This document shows positions 1 to 11,915 of a stretch of 64,000 nucleotides of DNA, piece after piece. The position numbers and the translations under genes are program-made. Location: positions 434,001 to 498,000 of the forward strand of contig CM074706.1 of NCBI GenBank assembly GCA_037367355.1. Direction: 5' to 3'. Each line of letters begins with the position of its first letter. Within the stretch, counting starts at the first letter, position 1. This stretch comes from Neoscytalidium dimidiatum (taxonomy: Eukaryota; Ascomycota; Dothideomycetes; Botryosphaeriales; Botryosphaeriaceae). A model generated the notes under the pieces. The model had not been told where the DNA came from. It saw only the letters and a list, made by a program, of their open reading frames with translations, and did no database searches.

Positions 1-2154
1 TTGTTGGCCCAGCCGACGATGGCCATGGCCGTGGCGCGGTCGCCCTGGCCCAGTGCGTCGAATTCCTTGTTGCGCCCCAGCAGCGCGTCAATGATGAGTT
101 CCGGCGGCGCTTCGAGCCGCTTCAACCCCCGCTGCACGTCCGCCCAGCTGCGCACGTAGCCGCCCATGCGCTTCAGCAGCTCCAACTGGCGGCGCACGTC
201 CTTGTCGTAGTCGGCCGGCCGCTCGTAGCCGAGGAGGGCCACGACGACACGCGGGCCGCGGGCGTGCAGGTGTCTGGCTGCGGCGATGGCGCGCGCGCCG
301 GTGCGGTGGTTGCCAGCTAGGACGACGACGACCGGGCGCGCGTTGACAGCGAGATTCTCGCGAGCGAGGCGGCGACCGCCGGGGTTGACGGCTTGAAGGG
401 CGACCTGCGCAATGCCGCGAGCAGCGTTTTCCGCCATGATATCTTCTGTCAGGCCGAATTCGACCTCTGCGAGCTCCTCGACGGCGGTCATGGTACCAGG
501 GGTGATGGTGTGGCAGGTGGTCCCTGAAGGTACCACGCGGAAGCTAGCTTGTGATTGCTGGAAGAGATTTACTGAGGGTGAAGAGGGTGGGGTGGGACGC
601 CCTGGGATCGGGCTGTTGGTGGAGGAATATGCAACAGTTGAACCGCGATGTTGTTGGTTACGGACAGACTTGCTCAGACTTGCAGCTGAGGCGTTGTGAA
701 TGTCCTCTTGCAGAGCACTGTTGGACCTGAATGGCGCACGTCTGGTGGATGCGCGAGACATGGCACGGCGGGAATTACGTCCGCTGTCGAAGTCTGAGAA
801 GTCGTCTTCGCTAGACGAGTTTGAGTTGCTCCGTAGATGAGGGCGCCTTTGCTCCAGGACATTCTCAGTCGGGTGCAGATTTTTTCCACCAGCAGTGCCA
901 GCACGAGGAGGCAGACGGTTGAAGCTAACCAACCGATCCTCGTCGGCGGTGGTATCCTCATTCCGTATCTGTTCGAAGACAGTACGCTTGTCGAACTTTG
1001 ACAGATTTTCGGCAAAGTCAAAATCTGGAAGCTCCTGAACGTCCGTGGCATCCTCAGTAGCCCAACCATTCGTTGCCTCCAAGGCCTTCTGTCTCCGTGA
1101 CTTGCGGTTGGACACCTTTACTGCCTCCATGCCAACCTTGCCTCCAATCAAGCCTGGTGTACGCTTGACCGGTTGGTCCTCCAGAATTGGCGTTTGTCTC
1201 CAACCTTTGCCCTTGTAGTTTGCAGGTGTCTTGCGTGCAGCTTCAGGCGACGAGTCTGGCGCGTCCCCATCCCCAGCCGGCAGCAACTGGTCCTTCTTCT
1301 GTTTCTTGCCTTTCGTGCCGCGAGCCTTTCCCTTCTTTCCAGCCTCCGCCGGCTTCACGGGTGTTTCCAATGGCTTGCCAGTTCGTGTCTTGCTTATGCT
1401 CGCGCGCCGCACAGGCTCCTCGTGGATCGTGGGGTCGTCCGACTCTTCTCCATCCTCCACGGCATCCAAGCCTAGCGCATTGAACGGCTTGGTGAGAGTA
1501 GCGGGGTCCTCCTTGTGCTTCCCATTCTTGCCAGTGATTGGCGCCTTCTTAGCAGCCACGCCAACGAATGGGGGGGTATTGCCCGGTTGTTTCGCCGCAA
1601 CGGCGGCAGCGATAGGCTTCACCGGTGTAGTCGGCGCTTCAGCAGTCTGCACGGCAGGTCGCTTTCCAACGCTCAGGATTGCGGGATCGACGAAAGTCTG
1701 CTTGGTCTTGGGCTTGGGCTTGGGCGCCTCAATGACAGGGGCTTCATGTGTCTGAGGCACGGCGGACACTTCGACCGGGGGTGCAGTAGGCGGGGGCGCT
1801 CCATAGGGGACAGGCGCGGGAGGGATGTGCTGCGGTTGAGGAGGGAAGCTCGGGGGGTGACTCGGCGGGTAGGTGGGCGTAGAGACGGTGGTTTGCACTG
1901 GCTGGACCGAGATGTCGGCGATATGAGAGCCCTCGATGGTGAAGCCAGGCAGACGGTGGCCGGTTGCAGGGAAAAAGACTAGGTTCGCGGTCAGCACCGG
2001 CAACGGATAGCGGGAGGGCGGAGGAAGACGTACCGTCCTGCAGAACGAGGGTGGTAGTCTGCTCGATAACATTGGCGACGCGCCCTTGCACGAGGGTCTG
2101 CTGCGGATCCTTGAGGGTGACGAGCACGGCGATGCCGATGAGCTGGGCAGCCAT
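1..2154 (-). CDS. EDC3: Edc3, enhancer of mRNA decapping (C-terminus cut by window edge)
   Basis: Processing-body scaffold that activates the Dcp1-Dcp2 decapping enzyme in the cytoplasm. Two exons are visible: 2154-2034 and 1978 to beyond position 1. The intron has a GTACG donor, TGCTGAC branch site and CTAG acceptor, and the frame closes across it. About 699 residues are seen. In order: an N-terminal divergent LSm domain (residues 1-~70, starting MAAQLIGIAVLVTLKD and ending near LPGFTIEGSHIADISVQP); a long low-complexity, Lys/Pro-rich linker; an FDF box (PDFDFAENLSKFDK, about residue 360); a Ser-rich stretch; and a YjeF-N domain from about residue 540 (VVVVLAGNHRTGARAIAAARHL). This LSm-FDF-YjeF-N order is diagnostic of Edc3. 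Only the last part of YjeF-N and the stop are missing. The ATG at 2154 is the first codon of the LSm domain; an upstream in-frame extension has no domain signal. Confidence 0.93.
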
Positions 2155-4154
2155 GGCGGAAGGAGTGGTGGAGGGAGGGGCGCTGCAGCACGGCGACGCG
2201 CCTTCGCAGCGGAGGATTTGAGGAAAGTTGGGTTGAGGCGAGTGGACGGGCGCGCACGATGCCAAGCTGCGTGGTGAAGTGAAGCTTGGATGCCGGCGCA
2301 GGTGCAGGCACAGCGCAGGCAGGGCTGGCGAGTGTTGAGCGCGACGCGTTTAGCGGGGCAGTGCCAGTGCCGGTGCCGGTGCTGCACACCACCGCGCGCT
2401 GTCAAGAGCGCCCACCCGTCATCACATCACCACTCTTCACCTTTTTATTTTTTTTTTCTCAACCGCGCATCTGTTTCATGTCGCGCCAAGCAGCACCCTG
2501 TCGCAGCTCTCCCGGACCGTCGCAGCAGCAAACCGACCAAGGTTACGGAGCGCTTAAATCCCTTCACGCCGACTCATGAAGCCCCTTTACCCTGCATAGC
2601 CCAATCAGCCATGACGTCCCGGCGTTTGCATGCCCTACGTGCTCTGTCATCACGTCCGCTTTGAGGGTGGCGGGCGCTTCAAGTGTGATATGACTGCAGT
2701 GACAGCGCGTGATCAGCGCATGCCGTCTTCTGAAGAGCCTGCCATCTGCCTCACCCGCGCCTTGCGGACGAAGCCAAGTGCACGAGCGGGACGCTGTCAA
2801 TTACTCAAGAATGCGGTGATTCTTGGCTGAGATTTCTGTCATGGGTGCGTTCCAGGAGCTACATTCTCCGACACTCTCGAAGCTTTCTGGAAGGATTCCA
2901 GTCTTCCTGCTGAAAAATCCATCGGACCCTGGCACAACTTGCGCTGCAACTGCCGGATCACTTAGATTATCGCTACACCAAACGCAGCCAAGGCGTGCCC
3001 ATCCGAGACAGGCTGAAGCTTCTGTCTTTGCAAGTTCATCATTCTCTCTACTATTCAGTTGGAACGCATATATCGTCGCCTGTTAGGCATTTGTCACCTC
3101 TCTCTGTTGTTGTTGTGAAGCCTTTTGGCATCTGCAGGGCACTCTTTCCGCGCTGCAGGAACAAAGCCTATTTCTGTTCCTGTTTTAGAGCAATCTAGTT
3201 GAAATCTCAAGGGTATCTGAACTATCTGTTACTTACTTGCCTCCAAGTAATACGATTTCCATGCTTCTAAGCATTGCTTGATCTACCTCTGCTTTCAGCT
3301 CCTTGGATTGCCCGTTGGGATTCTCGCATATTTCCACTCGGCCACGACACAACACGAGCAAACGGCCGGACATCTGCAGCCTCTCGCGAGAGGACTGCTG
3401 ATATTGCCAGCTATCTTGATACGAATTTAGGCTTCAGCCATCGAGGGCCCCGTTCGGACGGCCACAGCGGCTCTTCCGCGTCCGGTAGCGGCCACGACGG
3501 TGCCACAACGGCTCCACCAAGTCAGTCGTCCGCCTTTCCCTCGGTCACGAACCGGCTCCGCGACCCATTTTGTGATAGTTGCAGCCAACAGACTAGACCA
3601 AGCTTTCCGCCCCCTGGCGCTACCGGTCATTTTCCCGCTGTGCAGCCTGCCATTCTTGCCAAGTACGGTGGTACAAACGGGCCCTGGTGCCTGATGATCC
3701 TCCTCACTAGCAGGGATTACGATCCCTCCGGAGGTCCTTCGAATTCATCTTCTATTAATTGACCAAAGTCTAGCCCGCAAAGACCCTTGATGTCAAGGCT
3801 ACTACACGGCCTATTCACATCTCTTGCCGACTTCCATGGAGTAAAGCCACCGGTCACCGGCTCAAACGGCCGCCACCATTAGGTTGCGCCCCTAAGAATA
3901 GCTGCTCCCGAAATTGACAAAATCCTACGAACAACTATTGCCTGAATGCCAGCGCAACCATTGACCGGAAGGAGCGCGCCATGACGAGACTCTCCACCTC
4001 TTCTAGGCTGCAGCCAGCACAGTCCACTTTGTTTCATAGCATATAAGGATTCAATCCCGCCATCCGTTTCTTGACCAGGCGTCGGCAAACACTCGTTCAA
4101 TCAGACTAAACCACGCTCAGCCAAGTCACTCTCTATTCGCCAGAATCTATCACA
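2155..4154. other. Intergenic region, no gene supported
   Basis: Two kilobases between the Edc3 start and the LysM gene. A 162-codon frame at 3274-3762 opens on TTG, has no recognisable domain and no splice context, and I do not accept it. A TATA-like ATATAAGG at 4041-4048 lies about 110 bp before the LysM start codon and is probably its core promoter. Nothing else is visible. Confidence 0.6.
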
Positions 4155-4873
4155 ATGGCCAAGTTCACCACCCTTCTCCTGGCCACCGCATCCGCCGTTG
4201 TCCCGGCTCTTGCCTTCCCTTCTCCATTCCCGGCCTACACCCTCTCAGAGCGCCAAGATAGCGGCAACAACTGCACCCAGTACTGCTCTGTCGCCGCCGG
4301 TTGTGCCTGCACCATCATCCCGTCCGACTGCACCGCCTTCTACACTGTCCAGCCCGACGAAACCTGCGTCAGCATTGCCGAGTCGTTCGGCAACTTCACC
4401 GTCACCCAGCTCTACAAGTGGAACCCGTCCATGGGCCGGAGCTGCTTTGGGTACGTACAGCCCTCCCCTCTTCCATTTACAGAAAGTAAAAAGAAAGGGG
4501 GGGAAAAGAAGAGAAAGGCAGCAAAAAAAAAAAAAAACCGAGAGCACGAAAAAGATACAGAGACTGAAATGAAGACGAAACTAACACGCCGCCCAGCCTC
4601 CAAGCCTACGTCCCCGTCTGCATCAACACGCCTTGGTACACCTTCACGCCGCCGGTGCAGCCCGCGGCCGGCACGCACGCGACGCCGGACGAGACGCCCG
4701 TCCCGCTCATGCCGGGCACCGCCGCCAGCTGCACCGACTTCGAGCTGGTCGGCAGCGGCACGCGCATCGACCAGCTGGCCGCCGAGAACGGCATCACCGA
4801 GGACCAGTTCTCGGCGTGGAACGGCAACGCCACGGGCGCGTGGGCGGATTACTGGGCGTGCGTGAAGGCTTGA
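4155..4873 (+). CDS. Secreted LysM-domain protein
   Basis: Small secreted protein of 190 residues with chitin/peptidoglycan-binding LysM repeats. Exons are 4155-4450 and 4597-4873; the intron (GTACGT...CCCAG, 146 bp) contains a run of 14 A and is AG-rich. Residues 1-20 (MAKFTTLLLATASAVVPALA) form a signal peptide. The first LysM spans about residues 60-112: it begins CTAFYTVQPDETCVSIAESF, carries the YKWNPSMG motif and ends CFG-LQAYVPVC across the splice. A second, more diverged LysM-like unit lies at about 135-188 (from SCTDFELV to the terminal WACVKA). Cysteine pairs bracket each unit, as usual for fungal LysM proteins. Fungal members can be effectors that sequester chitin fragments, or cell-wall proteins; the sequence does not decide between them. 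It converges on the feruloyl esterase gene, 300 bp away. Confidence 0.85.
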
Positions 4874-5170
4874 GCAACGAGTAGTCGCCGTCCTTGGGGA
4901 GTTCCCTGGTCGCCCGCGTGAAAAAAAAGGAATCCGTGATTTGGGGAAGTCCCCGGTGGAGGAGCGGCGTTTTGTTCATCACGTAGCCAGACCCCGGTGC
5001 ACCTAATAGCCTCACAAGCATTAATTATTACATCAAGACGTCAACAAGAACCTTCGCCTTTGACGAAGGACATCTATACGCTTCGCATGCCATGGTTTTC
5101 ATCCATCATCATACTTTCGCCCCCCCTCCGCACCCCTCCGCCCCCCTCTCCTCGCTGCATCCCCCATCCC

Positions 5171-6850
5171 TTAGTACAGGCTCCTGCACTCCCAGCTCTC
5201 CGCACTATCCACGTCCCCCTCGCCCTTGTAGAACGCCTGCTTCGGGTAGGCGCACAGCGGCCTCTGCCTCTGCACGCCCTTGCTCGGATCCTCGTCCACG
5301 AACTTGGTCGCGACGATCTCGTCGACGGCCTTGCCCCGCTCGACCCACTCCATCAGCGCGAGCAGCGCGTCGTGCCGGCCGTCCCGGAAGCCGGGCACGC
5401 CGGACACGCCGGAGCCCAGGTCGCCGGCCTGGTTGCCGCCGGCGAAGTACCAGGGGGCGTCGACGCCGGCGGGCGTGCCGGCGCAGTGCTGCATCCCCGG
5501 CACGAGGAAGAAGCGGTACCAGTCGTCGAGCGCGACGCCGTGGGGCGCCAGCGCGCGCAGGACCTGCTGGTAGAAGTGCACGCTGCTGCCCGTCGCGATG
5601 AGGGCGTCGGCCCAGCCGTGGTAGTGCAGCAGCTTGCCGCCGCGCGCGCGGTACGGCCGCATGTCGAACGCGTCGGCCGTGGCGTTGCCCGGGTCGAGCG
5701 CGTCGGCGCGCTGGACGATCGAGTAGTCGAAGTCCTGGTACTGGAAGTCCGGCACGTCGAGGAAGTAGCGGATGTAGTCGGTGCCGTAGGAGAGCGGCTC
5801 GCCCGTCGACGTGCCCAGCAGGACGGCCCACTGCGACTCGGAGCCGAGGGAGAGGCCGGGGAAGACGAAGCTGACGTTCGTGTCGACGTAGGGGCTGTAG
5901 ATGTTGTAGAGGGTGTCGAGCTGCGCGGGCGTCAGGCAGGCGGAGGTGTTGGAGGTGGGCGTGCACAGCAGCGCGTCCGGGTTGAAGTTGCAGGCGGGCG
6001 GGTCCGAGACGATGTTGTCGACTAGGCCGTCCTGGCCGTCGCACTGCTTGAGGACTTCGGCGCCGATGACGGAGAAGAGGGACGGCGGGATGCGGTTGCT
6101 GCCGTTGAGCGGAAGATTGTAAGTGCCCAGCTTGGCGGTCCAGGTTTGGAGGTGGGTCGTCCACCAGGCGGGCGCGCCGGCCATGATGCCGTCGAAGTCC
6201 TCGGGGTAGAGCTGCGCGCTGCGGATGCCCTGGCGGCCGCCTGTGGAGCAGCCACTGTAGTAGGAATACTTGATCGAGGAGCCGTAGAAGGCGGTCGTGA
6301 GCTTCTTAGCCAGCTCGACCGAGCCGTGCATGGCGCGATATCCCCAATCGTTGACTACTTCGGGCGCGTCTTTGGCCCAGAGCAGATCGCCCGAGGTGGA
6401 GTTGTGGCCGGTATCCGTTGACACGACCGCGAAACCATAGCCGACACCGGCTCCCTGGAAGGTCGATCAATAGCCGTCCCAAGGCGAGGAAGTGAGAGCA
6501 GAGGTTGTTACCATGTCTAACCAATTGACGCCACCGCCGAAGCCTCCATTGCCGACTGCCAGGAATCTTTCGTTCCATTCAGTGGGAAGGAAAAGTCCGA
6601 ATCTGAAGGAAGAGCTTGGAGACGAAGTCACGTTCACGTAGACGGCGCAAAGAGCGGTCAAATTCGTGGGATTCGTCGGGTAGGGGAGATCGGCAGCGCC
6701 TTGACCGTAAGTGCCGTTACTTGCAACGGGAACAGCGGACAGAACGGTTGCATTGGCAGGGAGAACACTCTGCAGAGCGCCAGTGGAGCAGTTGAGAGCT
6801 TGCACTCCAAGGAAGGAGGAGGCGGCCTGGAAGAGAGTACCGGCCTTCAT
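5171..6850 (-). CDS. Tannase/feruloyl esterase family secreted hydrolase
   Basis: Predicted extracellular esterase of the tannase/feruloyl-esterase family, releasing phenolic acids such as ferulate or gallate from plant polymers or tannins. Exons are 6850-6512 and 6454-5171 with a 57-bp intron (GTAACA...CCAG), giving 540 residues, the normal family length. The N-terminus MKAGTLFQAASSFLGVQA reads as a signal peptide. The nucleophile motif SGCSTGGRQG places Ser at about residue 183, preceded by GYGFAVVSTDTGHNST, a family signature. The Asp and His of the triad are probably those in HGWADALIATG and GMQHCAG. Two Cys flank the catalytic Ser and His, matching the CS-D-HC motif of the family. Many N-glycosylation sequons fit secretion. 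The exact substrate cannot be read from sequence. Long antisense frames over the second exon are GC-driven shadows. Confidence 0.92.
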
Positions 6851-9384
6851 GGTGGCGAAGAAAGCTGGACGACCGTCAGCGGGCTTCGTGCGGTGATAGG
6901 AGTCGCACCAGCGGGCGACAGGGCGGGCTTTTGTATACCTTCCATGGTGGAGGACGTCAAGGCGGCTGGCACCTGTGCCGGAGCTCGGCGTTAATTACAA
7001 CGGGGTCCGTTGTGGAGTGCATGAAAGGCGGGGAGAGTCATGATAATTTGGTTTAGAGCCGCAAGTGGGCAACAGAGCCGATGTATCTGCCGGAAGAGGG
7101 TGCCGCTGATGCTGATCCTGCCGCCAATCGGAGTTCGTGTTCCCTGGGAGCCCTCGAGAAGGTGGGGAACTCCTAGTATACCAAGATCTGGTAAGTCTCG
7201 GCTCAAACATCTTCACCGGGGTGCCCTGATGGTATCTGCAAGTGTCTTGATCGACCGTGCCCGTTCCTGCATGAAGTGAAGGGGATGTCATGCAGCAAGT
7301 CAATGATGCCAGATACCCCACGCGCGCCCACTGGGAAAGTAGGTCAAGTCAACAGGTAATAGCGAGGTTCGCAGGCATGCGTTTGGAAGAGAGTGAGTGC
7401 TTGAATCAAGTGGAACAAGGTTCGGGATTTCCGACCGGCAAGCTTAACTCCCGGTCCGATTTTGCGGCTGTTGCGTGGTGCGCTCGCCATCACAGCTGCC
7501 TCATTCGGCATCGCGCTCGGAACGTTTGCTTGGAACTGAATATGCCGACGTACGTTCCAAGAGTCGCACAGAGGCAAAACTCCGGGCAAAATACGGCATA
7601 CAGATACGGATGTATCAGGGTACGTGCGCCGCATGGGAAATACCGGCGGCCTGGATACCTCTACAGAGATGACGAGGCTTATGCACCTGTCAGCCATACT
7701 GATGTCAGTCCCTAAGTAGACGAAAGGAAAAGGGCAGACCCTTTCAGATGCTAGCTCAGATCCAAGCTGAGTGCCGTCGCTTTGGTGTTTTCGGTGCGTC
7801 GGCCTTGGCCCTGTTTTCTCGTCACTCGCAACTAGGCGCAGACTTGGAGATCCGAGCAAAGAAATGGCGGGCCTAAAGCCACTTCAGGGGGATCTTCGGT
7901 GCTTGTGGCCGTGACTTGGCTTGACGAAGAACAAAGCAAACACCGCCAGTCTGGAGGGCTTTTGTTGCAACCTGCGCCAACGCACCCGGCAGGTGCTCGA
8001 GGACGCTGGCTTGGCTTGATGAAACGGGATAGCCTGGCGCTGGCGGTTGTTTCGAAACGCCCGAATTCGACATGTCCGCGAGCAACACCGTTAGATCACT
8101 CTTTAGCCAGGCCTGTGATACTGAGATCTACCTGTGCTTCATGCAAGATCGGACTGGAAAGCATACAAGCTTTCTTAGGTGAAAATCAGATCCATCTAAT
8201 GCTGTGGAGAGCGGGTCGTCCCGCAATATGGCGCCTCTTGCATCGCAGCCTTCCTTTTTCGGAGAGGCTGTGGGGGGGCGGAGTGCACCTCAGGAACCGC
8301 CCTGCGCCGTGCTTTGTTAAATCCAATGAGGAGGTGGCTCTGTCTTTAAGAACTGCTGGACAGTGCAAGCATGCGCCTCCGCGGTGGGCTACCGTCGTCC
8401 TGTGGGGATTGTGATCCACCTCCCAGCACAGCCTTGCGGCTTAAAAATTACGCATTTCTTCGCGCCCGGCGTCACTGCGCGCCAGCGGTACGGTAATACA
8501 AGCGAGCCCCATCTTTCAAAAATGGAGGCGCTTAGACGGTTCAGAGACGTACTGCGCCCTGTCGAGCGCGTATTGGCCAGGAGGCAGAATTTTGCACGTT
8601 GCTCTGGTGAGCGAAACGCTGAACGCCAGGCTGCACGAACACTGATTGGAAGTGGTGAGACGCGTCCAATGCCAGCCGAGTAAGTGTCGGCAGCGGCGCT
8701 ATGGGTGGCTGGCTGCGTCACGCCTTCGAATCTCCTTTCATCTCACAGGCGGCTGGCCATCGTCGACAGAGTTGGGCGACTGTCAGAGGACTGTGGTGAG
8801 CACTGCACATGCCTTGCGAGGCAGCGAGGGCGGAAATTGGGAGCGGAGGGATCGTGTGTCAAGGCGAGGGCAAGGGTGACGGCGTGGCTGCACACGTGTC
8901 GCAGCACAGCCTGATGGCCAGCGGCCAGCGGCCAGCAGCCGTTGGCCCGCCGAACAGGCCTTGCGTTTCTGCTACGGCCACGGGAGCCGGCAACTGCCAA
9001 GAGCAACGCAGGCGCGGTCAGCGAGGCGGTGGGCTTTCATGGAGCGCGTGTGGGCTGGGCGTCGTAAGTCAAATGCCCAATAAGGCGTATTTTTAGATAG
9101 AGTAGATCGCTGCTTGGGGCGGGCAACGCGCGCCCGCCTCAGCCACACCCCAAACAGCCTGAGCCCGGCCTGGCTGCCTGCATACTTCTGCCCGCCTGCC
9201 GCGCGCGCGCTATCCTGAAACGCACCAACACCACCGACACTCGCTCTATCCACGCTTAACACCACCGTCGTTCGCTGCAGATAGTGCTTTCGCAGTCCTC
9301 GCATTCTCGTCGCCTGTCTGCCTGCCCCATCCTCCACCACCCGGCTCTCGCCCGGCACCGCTCCTCCACCCCCAGCAGCTCGCC
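6851..9384. other. Intergenic region, no gene supported
   Basis: Divergent space between the esterase (-) and the rhomboid gene (+). The frames present (up to 171 codons) lack start context, splice logic and domain signals. The last 200 bp before 9385 are C-rich and pyrimidine-rich, as expected for a fungal 5' UTR. Nothing else is visible. Confidence 0.55.
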
Positions 9385-11166
9385 ATGGCTGCCAACGACT
9401 ACTACAACTCCTTCAACAACGGCCGGAGAGAAGATGCCCCTTTACCTCCTGTGCCTGGCTCCTCGCCCTCGCCCATTCCCTCGCCGCACCCGACGAGGCC
9501 GCACATCGACACCCAGAACCTGCAGAACTACGGCAACTCGTATCCTTCTGCTCACTCGCACCCGTCCGCCCACACTCACCATACCGGCCACTCTCCTGTT
9601 GGCTCGCCTTTCACCGACAATGCATACCCGGCCTACCCTCAAAATAGCCACATGCCGCCCAACCCGTACGGTCCCACCTACGGAGATGACGACACTGCTT
9701 ACCACGGAGCCGCCGGCGGATATGGCCAGCACCGCCCAACCGACACGGACCCCTTTGGTGACGGCAATGCTATCCCGCTCCATGCCCAGCAACCAAAGAC
9801 CGACGGAAGCCCTTCGCGATACAATGCCGATCCGGAGGGTCAAGTACCTCTTGTCGGCGGTAATGGTATGAGGAGAGAGCGCAGCAAGCGCCACAAGAAG
9901 AAAGATGGCTGGTTTACGGGCAAGATTCCCTGGGTCGTCTACACCTTGACGGTTGTGCAGATTGCCGTGTTCATCGGCGAGATCATCCGTAACTGTAAGC
10001 ATGACTATATTTGGAAGAAGAGGAGCTTGGAACTGATGCACTTTAGCTGTCCTGACCGGTTCGCCTATTATGATCAAGCCCCAGTTTAACCCTATGATCG
10101 GTCCCTCGGCATATGTCTACATCAATATGGGCGCCCGCTTTGTACCCTGCATGCGCCAAATGGGAGGTGGTAACGAGATCAGCATCACCCCACAGGTTGC
10201 CTTCCCATGTCCAAACACTACCACCGGCGCCTCTGAATGTTCTCTCGACACGCTATGCGGAATGACTGGCATCCCCGAGTCGAACGGAGAATTGCACCCC
10301 AATCAATGGTACCGGTTCATCACGCCTATTTTCCTTCACGGAGGTCTCATCCACATCGGTTTCAACATGCTCGTGCAGGTGACGGTGGGTCGCGACATGG
10401 AAAAGTTGATTGGCTCCATCCGCTTCTTCCTGGTCTATTTTGCTGCCGGTATTTTCGGTAACGTTCTTGGTGCGAACTATGCGCCCAACGGATCTCCGTC
10501 AGTCGGTGCATCGGGTGCAATCTTCGGTGTTATCGCTTTGACCCTCCTGGATCTTCTTTACCACTGGAAGGAGCGCCTCAACCCCAAGAAGGAGCTGCTG
10601 TTCATTATGCTCGATATCGTCATCGCCTTTGTTCTTGGTCTTTTGCCTGGTCTTGACAATTTTGCTCACATTGGTGGCTTCATCATGGGCATTGGTCTTG
10701 GAGTTTCCATCCTCCACTCGCCTCAAGCATTACGCGAACGTATTGGCGTCGATGAGCCTCCCTACTCGGCTGTTCCCAATCCCAAGCACGGCGAAGGGAT
10801 CGAGAACGCAAAGGCCTTCACCAAGCAACCGATCGGATTTTTCAAGGGCAGGAAACCCCTTTGGTGGGCGTGGTGGTTGATCCGTGCTGGTTTCATCATT
10901 GTTGTGATTGTCGCGTTCATTGTTCTTCTGAACAACTTCTACGTAAATCACAAGACATGCAAGTGGTGCAAGTATCTTAGCTGCTTGGTAAGTCTTATCT
11001 GAACCTCCTGCTTCAACTGGAATGCTAATTATTTGCGCAGCCCGTCAGCAACTGGTGCGACATGGGCAACCTCGAGCTCACCAACTCCACCTCGAGCAAG
11101 CGCGATCTCTTCGGCCTTGAACGTTATGCGCTACCGGACTTCGATTCGCCGATGGACATGTTCTAG
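9385..11166 (+). CDS. Rhomboid-family intramembrane serine protease
   Basis: Polytopic membrane protein of 558 residues that should cleave transmembrane substrates. Exons are 9385-9994, 10047-10987 and 11041-11166; introns are 52 and 53 bp and frames close. The first ~180 residues are a Pro/Tyr/His/Asn-rich cytosolic tail ending in a basic patch (RSKRHKKK). The first transmembrane helix follows (WVVYTLTVVQIAVFIGEII). The rhomboid core contains LHGGLIHIGFNML, the catalytic GASGAIFG with Ser at about 359, and HIGGFIMG with His at about 411, so the Ser-His dyad is intact. A final transmembrane segment (FIIVVIVAFIVLLNNFYV) is followed by a Cys-rich lumenal segment containing a CKWC motif and a short tail. 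The long Pro-rich N-terminus and Cys-rich loop are, from memory, usual for fungal secretory-pathway rhomboids; localisation is inferred. Confidence 0.93.
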
Positions 11167-11915
11167 AAGCTGGTTTTCCGGTCTTCTGATTGTATTTTCC
11201 CTTGTTCCCTTGTGTGTTGTGCAAAGGCTGGGCGGCTCTTGAAGGCGCTTTCTATGAATGCATGACAACCCCAATAATCTCGAGCATGGCGGGCGGCGTT
11301 TTTCATCTCTTTTGCTGATTCTTCTCTGTGGGCTCGCAAAATCATCATTGTTCCTATCATGGGAAGCGGCGTCTTCTCTTTTTTTTCTCTTTTCCTCATG
11401 TACCGGAAATTGGTAAAGAGGCATCTGTACCATTGGGAAAGGAAAACAAATTGGATGATTGCGTTGCAACAGATTCTTTCCGTGTGCTCTCGTTTTATGT
11501 GCTTTTTCTTTGGTGACTATCCGCACTGCTGGGCAAGCTGCATAGCCTCTTTCGGTGATTTTATGAGTAGCAGCATCTAGTATTCGTAAGATGGAGAGCG
11601 CACTTCTAATCCAGAGATACTCGTGGGTCTGATTGAAGTTTGAACGTTGATGCATTGCTAACTAGCTTGTGTGCCTGTCAGAGGCGCTGGTTGAACGCTG
11701 CAGAGGCACTTTCTCTATTCCAACGACACTAGGGATCCTGTGCAGGAATAGGGCCCAAGATTAAGCTATATTGGAGCGCGCTGGGCAGAAAGCTACCACC
11801 GTTTCGTTTGGAAGGAAACCGGCCGCAAGATCGATTCGCACGATAATCCAAGCCGCCCGCAACAAAGGGGAGGGAAAAAAAAAACATCCCCATTCCTCCA
11901 CCGCGCATTTCCCCC
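11167..11915. other. Convergent intergenic region
   Basis: Space between the 3' ends of the rhomboid (+) and NCS1 permease (-) genes. It contains T-rich tracts expected of 3' UTRs and no convincing coding frame. Confidence 0.55.

Noticed and set aside
3274..3762. 162-codon frame upstream of the LysM gene
   Set aside because: Starts on TTG, shows no domain or splice context, and Ser/Pro content fits chance.
4997..6025. Long plus-strand open frame (342 codons) opposite the feruloyl esterase
   Set aside because: It is antisense to a well-supported enzyme, is rich in Arg/Val/Gly from GC-biased codons and has no domain.
7344..7859. 171-codon minus-strand frame between esterase and rhomboid
   Set aside because: No recognisable motif, and overlapping frames of similar length occur on the other strand.
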